Of a DNA stretch of 64,000 bases, positions 60,182-64,000 are shown one piece after another. The stretch lies in the NCBI GenBank assembly GCA_964391325.1, contig CAYMJM010000002.1:1-64000 (forward strand), read 5' to 3'. The notes beneath the pieces were generated by a model. That model was not told where the DNA came from, searched no databases, and was given only the letters and a program-made list of their open reading frames with translations. The number at the start of each line of letters is the position of its first letter. Within the stretch, counting starts at the first letter, position 1. The position numbers and the translations under genes were made by a program. The DNA comes from CAYMJM01 sp964391325. Lineage in GTDB: Bacteria > Patescibacteriota > Dojkabacteria > B142 > JAFGMG01.

Positions 60182-60235
60182 GTGTCAGTTCGAGCGCCCG
60201 CCTGTCCAACAGGCAGGGAGTCGAGAACTAGACAC
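60182..60235. repeat. Dispersed palindromic element, copy 2
   Basis: Outer arms GTGTC/GACAC and AGTTC/GAACT (one bulge) and an inner hairpin GCCTGT-cca-ACAGGC. Shares TGTCAGTTCGAGC exactly with the element at 38446. Lies between a HAD gene and cysS; no T-run follows, so it is not an ordinary terminator. Confidence 0.65.
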
Positions 60236-60247
60236 ATTTTCTACTGC

Positions 60248-61666
60248 CTAGATGATCCTCCACTTCGTCCCTTCTGGAGTGTCTTTAATCTCTACATTAT
60301 ACTTCTCTTTTAACGTATCTCTGATCTGATCAGATTGGGCAAAATCCCCTGTTTTTCTAGCTGCTTCTCGCTGTGCCAGTAATTCTTTTACCTGAGTTTT
60401 TTCAGCTTCACTTAACTTAGCTTCCTTTTCCAATAAGCTCTCTTTAAGTTTTAAACCTAATACTTGATCGAAGTCTAGAATGGTAGCCTTTTTATCAGCT
60501 TCTGGAATATTGGATTTTAATACTTCCCACACTATGGCTAAGGCATTAGGTATGTTTACATCATCTTTTATGGTCATCAAAAACTGGTCTTTAAGTTTTG
60601 GATTTACCTGCCCTTTCCCTGTAATAGTTCTTAATTGATTGATAAGTTTTATTCGTGCGTTTTTTGCAGCTTCAAGTGCTGACCAGGTAAAATTTTGTTT
60701 CGATCTATAATGAGCGGTGAGAAAAAAATATCTCAAATCCATAGGATCAAATCCCCTGTCTTGAATCTCCTGAAGCGAAAACCCAGTGCCCTCTGACTTT
60801 GACATCTTTCTGTCGTTGACTAGTAGGTGTTCGTTATGTAGCCAGTAATTAGCAAATTTCTGTTCATTGGCTGTTTCACTTTGTGCAATTTCATTTGGAT
60901 GATGTATGGGGATATGTTCAACTCCTCCCATATGAATATCAAGCGTTTTCCCCAGGAACGATTCTGCAATTACGGAACATTCAATATGCCATCCGGGAAA
61001 ACCTTCACCATTTGCAACGTTTTCTGACTTAAAAGGTGAAGGCCAAAATTGTAAAGCATTTTTATGTACTCCGGTTTTGAAAAACCATAAGACAAAATCC
61101 GCAGGATGTCTCTTGTTGGAATCTACAATTTCCCCTTTGCCGGCGCCGGTTCTCTGGTCTTCGAGCTTTTTATTTGAAAACGCGGGATAATCTTGCGCTT
61201 TAGTTACATCAAAATATATAGCTTTCGGCGTGATATATGCTGCTTGCTTCTCAAGTAGCACTTGAATCATCTGTATAATCTCAGATATCTTGGCTGTAGC
61301 CTTGGACTTATGAGTAGGCTCTAAGAGATTAATTTTTTTGATATCATTTTCAAAAATTTGAATATATTTGTCAGCAATTTCTTCTGGAGATAAACCTTCC
61401 CTTTTCGCTCCCTTCTCCATTTTGTCTTCGCCCTCATCAGCATCACTTGTTAAATGCCCTACATCAGTATAATTGCGTACATAATTTACTTCGAACCCCA
61501 TATACATTAGACTTCGTCTAATGAGATCTCCCATTGTCATAGCTCGTAAGTTCCCAATGTGTTGAGTCCAATAAACTGTGGGACCACAATGGTAGAATTT
61601 AATAAGTTTACCTTTTATGGGCTTAAGTTCCTCTTTTTGCTTAGTAAGCGTGTTGTAAAGTTCCAT
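60248..61666 (-). CDS. cysS: Cysteinyl-tRNA synthetase
   Basis: Charges tRNA-Cys. 472 residues. The class I signatures are HIGN (in TQHIGNLRAM) and KMSKSEGT. Zinc ligands include Cys27 in FYHCGPTVY, Cys in GWHIECS and His in HHPNEIAQSE. Length is normal. It is preceded by a 166-bp gap after tyrS in which no T-box was recognised. Confidence 0.97.
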   Translation of the reverse strand: MELYNTLTKQKEELKPIKGKLIKFYHCGPTVYWTQHIGNLRAMTMGDLIRRSLMYMGFEVNYVRNYTDVGHLTSDADEGEDKMEKGAKREGLSPEEIADKYIQIFENDIKKINLLEPTHKSKATAKISEIIQMIQVLLEKQAAYITPKAIYFDVTKAQDYPAFSNKKLEDQRTGAGKGEIVDSNKRHPADFVLWFFKTGVHKNALQFWPSPFKSENVANGEGFPGWHIECSVIAESFLGKTLDIHMGGVEHIPIHHPNEIAQSETANEQKFANYWLHNEHLLVNDRKMSKSEGTGFSLQEIQDRGFDPMDLRYFFLTAHYRSKQNFTWSALEAAKNARIKLINQLRTITGKGQVNPKLKDQFLMTIKDDVNIPNALAIVWEVLKSNIPEADKKATILDFDQVLGLKLKESLLEKEAKLSEAEKTQVKELLAQREAARKTGDFAQSDQIRDTLKEKYNVEIKDTPEGTKWRII

Positions 61667-61832
61667 TATTGATGTTTAATGATTTAATTTTCAGGGTAGT
61701 TTTCTGTAAAGTATCCAAATAGGCTAAATAATATTACCAAAAATAGAGGGATCCCACGAGATGGTTAGTTATATATTGACTTTAAATATTTAGACTTGCG
61801 ATTTTTTATAAATAATTAGCAGAATCATTGCA

Positions 61833-62957
61833 TTATCTAGAGACCTGATAGCTTTTGACTTCTTCAAGTAAAGCCTTTGCATGAACATCTTTTTCAAAAT
61901 GTTCTCTTACTGGTTTTACCAGTTCATCAATATATTCAATAACTGTATTTTTCAGATCAAGAGGATGCAAGCTATTGCCTCCTTTTTCATAAGCCCTTTC
62001 AATTTCTTCATATGTTCTAAATACAGATTCACCGCCAAATTTTGCTGGTCTTTTGACAATGAATCCTGCTTTCAGGAAGTTGTTTCTGCCTTCGAGATGA
62101 TGAGCTTCGAAAATAATTTGCCTAATATAATCCAGGATTGGGTTATCTTTGATAACTCCTTCCGGACAGTAAGCTTTGCGGATTTTTTCCTCAACTTCTT
62201 GTCTTGTATCAGTCATGAATATAGCAGTTTCTGGCTTGGATTTGCTCATTTTCATACTGATTGCCCTTTCCGTCGGGTCGGCATTTTCAGGTGCAGGTTT
62301 ACCTAATCCCATTAGCATTCCATGGCTTACTACCACAGGCTTCCAGAATCCGAGTTCGGGTCCTAGTGTTCTTGCGAGCATGTTAACTTTTCTCTGGTCC
62401 ATCCCCAGCTGAGTAACCTGACAGTGTATAATTTTGAAAATGTCAGTAATTTGCATACATGGGTATATAATTTGAGAAGCTGCTAGCTTATCTTTTTCTG
62501 ATCTGCCCATTATTTCGGTAGTTCTTAGAATTCTATTCAGAGTTGTATTTTTGGCTACCCTCATAACTGTCTCCCAGTATTCCTTGTCTCCAATAAAATC
62601 ACTGGTTTTCAGAAATTCAACATGTTTGAGATTCATTCCAGTTGCTTTCCAGGTTTCTATAAAGTAATCTCCAACCTTTTGAATTTTTGACATGTCCCCA
62701 TCCATTTTGTTGTTTAAAAATGCAAACCAGTCTGCAACCCACATGCGAAAAGTAAAACCTGCTTTAATCATTTTATTTGTATTGATAGCTCTGATAATCC
62801 CTTGCGCTATGTGCATCTGACCTGAGGGCTCCATCCCATCGTAAGTATATAGTTTCTCGCCAGATTCTAAGATTTTGGGCAATTCCTCTTCGCCTACAAT
62901 TTCTCCACCATATTTTGCGATTGACTTAATAAGGTCAATTTTTTCTTGGGTTGTCAT
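61833..62957 (-). CDS. tyrS: Tyrosyl-tRNA synthetase, archaeal/eukaryotic type
   Basis: Charges tRNA-Tyr. 374 residues. The pattern YTYDGMEPSGQMHIAQGI, IIYPCMQITDIF, LGMDQRKVNMLART and KMSKSKPETAIF is that of archaeal/eukaryotic TyrRS (Pfam tRNA-synt_1b with GxEPSG...HI and MDQRK). It does not follow bacterial TyrS, which has a longer C-terminal S4 domain; no S4 domain is seen here. An origin by transfer from archaea or early divergence is possible. TrpRS shares the fold, but the tyrosine-type MDQRK supports TyrRS. Confidence 0.9.
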   Translation of the reverse strand: MTTQEKIDLIKSIAKYGGEIVGEEELPKILESGEKLYTYDGMEPSGQMHIAQGIIRAINTNKMIKAGFTFRMWVADWFAFLNNKMDGDMSKIQKVGDYFIETWKATGMNLKHVEFLKTSDFIGDKEYWETVMRVAKNTTLNRILRTTEIMGRSEKDKLAASQIIYPCMQITDIFKIIHCQVTQLGMDQRKVNMLARTLGPELGFWKPVVVSHGMLMGLGKPAPENADPTERAISMKMSKSKPETAIFMTDTRQEVEEKIRKAYCPEGVIKDNPILDYIRQIIFEAHHLEGRNNFLKAGFIVKRPAKFGGESVFRTYEEIERAYEKGGNSLHPLDLKNTVIEYIDELVKPVREHFEKDVHAKALLEEVKSYQVSR

Positions 62958-62976
62958 TTATTTATTTTAAAATAAG

Positions 62977-64000
62977 TTAATTAATAGATTCTAATGCTTT
63001 GATAAGTATTAAATTTTTATGCCTATCCTGTAGCGTGATACGTGTGTACCCTTTACCTCGAAGTGCTTCTGTAGTATTAAAATCTGCTGTCAGAATGTTT
63101 TTATCTAACAATTCATTGAATAGTAACTTAGTCTTGTGCTTGATCAGTAATATATTGATTTGAGAGTTTCCTACTAAATGTAGATTATCCAACTTACGAA
63201 TATTTTCGATAATGAAATTTCTTTCTTTACTAATTGTGTTCTGAATCAATGCTAAATTATTACTTAAAATCGCTTCTCTTGCAATCTTTTCTGATATTGT
63301 TGAAATATTGTATGGTGGTCTAAAGTCTTCTAAGACTGCAGCTAGTTTTGGGTTAGTTATGATCCATCCAACTCTTAAACCTGCGAGCCCAAATACTTTG
63401 GATAAGCTCTTAAGTATTATTAGTCTTTCTGAGTTATTAACTAAATTTATTGCACTAAATTTTTGATGGTCAGGTAGAAACTGAATTAAACTTTCGTCAA
63501 CTACTAATATGCAAGTAGTATTTTCTAAAAGTTTTTGTATCAGGCGGAGTGAGATCACTTGTCCTGTAGGATTGTTGGGATTAGCCAGCCATATCAATTT
63601 CACTTTCTCTTTTCTAGTAATTTTTATAACTTTCTCTATAGTTCCATCAGCTATAGTAAAATCATCACTCTCTTCAGTTTGTACAGACAAAACGCTAGCT
63701 CCTTCCTTTAAAGTAGCGTCCCTAAATCTGAAAAATGTAGGTTCAATTACTAATACCTTGTCATTCTTATTCAACAGTATACGGGGTATTAGCTCAATAG
63801 CCCCATCTGCCCCGTCTGTGATTGAAATCATGGAGTCTTCTATATCTTCATGCTTAGCTATTGTTTGTTTTAATTGTTTGAAGCTGGGGTCTACGTATTT
63901 ATTTATGTCTTGTATTGTTATTTTGGCCAAGATTGGTTCGAGTTTTGAAATTTTGGTAATAAAAGATTCCCCTCCATCAAAGCGAATGGGGTTTCCAATA
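62977..64000 (-). CDS. HisC-family PLP aminotransferase, cut by the window end
   Basis: A fold-type I aminotransferase (histidinol-phosphate aminotransferase-like). The frame continues past the TTG at 63930 to base 64000 with IGNPIRFDGG, so the N-terminus is outside the window. Visible motifs: WLANPNNPTGQVIS, LVVDESLIQF, the PLP-Lys segment LKSLSKVFGLAGLRVGW, and a C-terminal arginine in YTRITLQ. The substrate is not settled: histidinol phosphate, aromatic amino acids, or threonine phosphate (CobD-like). No his genes are nearby. Confidence 0.88.
   Translation of the reverse strand, partial: IGNPIRFDGGESFITKISKLEPILAKITIQDINKYVDPSFKQLKQTIAKHEDIEDSMISITDGADGAIELIPRILLNKNDKVLVIEPTFFRFRDATLKEGASVLSVQTEESDDFTIADGTIEKVIKITRKEKVKLIWLANPNNPTGQVISLRLIQKLLENTTCILVVDESLIQFLPDHQKFSAINLVNNSERLIILKSLSKVFGLAGLRVGWIITNPKLAAVLEDFRPPYNISTISEKIAREAILSNNLALIQNTISKERNFIIENIRKLDNLHLVGNSQINILLIKHKTKLLFNELLDKNILTADFNTTEALRGKGYTRITLQDRHKNLILIKALESIN

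Noticed and set aside
61667..61832. T-box leader before cysS, suggested by GGGATCCC on the minus strand
   Set aside because: The conserved T-box core (AGGGTGGNACCGCG) is absent and no specifier stem was recognised.
1..64000. CRISPR array or insertion sequence
   Set aside because: No regularly spaced direct repeats, Cas motifs or transposase frames were seen.

Overview
The window looks like a metagenome-assembled scaffold from a member of the Candidate Phyla Radiation (Patescibacteria). Supporting signs are small compact genes, short aminoacyl-tRNA synthetases (ThrRS without a TGS domain, AlaRS without the C-Ala domain), a RuBisCO large chain next to a 2-oxoacid:ferredoxin oxidoreductase, large lineage-specific surface proteins, AT-rich DNA and weak use of Shine-Dalgarno sites. 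UGA is used as a stop (rplT), so this is not one of the UGA-recoding lineages. I cannot fix the phylum; Dojkabacteria- or Microgenomates-like is a guess. Two 100-N gaps are each flanked by an identical 55-base duplication. That is the mark of contigs overlapping by an assembly k-mer; removing the N run and one copy restores one open frame at each place.

Layout. 1-11 kb: a truncated penicillin-binding protein, pheST, a fibronectin-type surface protein and the thrS-infC-rpmI-rplT operon. The infC frame has no ATG/GTG/TTG where the IF3 N-terminus must begin and probably starts at AUA. 11-21.6 kb: tRNA-Val, clpP, a DUF192 protein with mutL, murB, alaS, an orphan response regulator, a GreA-like factor and folC, with two gene-poor stretches (14.4-15.3 and 16.3-16.9 kb). 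21.6-27.6 kb: envelope proteins, namely a membrane-anchored unknown, a DUF3048 protein, a solute-binding lipoprotein without a permease, and an Ig-like transmembrane protein.

27.6-47.0 kb: a roughly 19-kb block of eleven lineage-specific genes. It contains a six-helix VirB6/TrbL-like membrane protein with a signal peptide; giant coiled-coil proteins of 1109, 915 and 1706 residues that each carry a few hydrophobic or glycine-zipper segments; two smaller one- or two-helix proteins; and several small helical proteins, two of which look paralogous. No VirB4/VirD4 ATPase, relaxase or pilin is present. This is the best candidate for an undescribed apparatus in the window.

47-56 kb: a PduO-type cobalamin adenosyltransferase; a translationally overlapping ECF sigma / anti-sigma pair whose anti-sigma carries extracytoplasmic PEGA and propeller-like parts; a lipoprotein cyclophilin; a two-subunit 2-oxoacid:ferredoxin oxidoreductase; a soluble histidine kinase; and RuBisCO. 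56-60 kb: a minus-strand operon (DUF4430 protein, small ECF-S-like membrane protein, zinc-ribbon protein, Smr protein) preceded by a consensus promoter, a compact cobalamin riboswitch and an intrinsic terminator. Together with the adenosyltransferase this points to B12 salvage. 60-64 kb: a HAD hydrolase, cysS, an archaeal/eukaryotic-type tyrS and a HisC-family aminotransferase cut by the window end.
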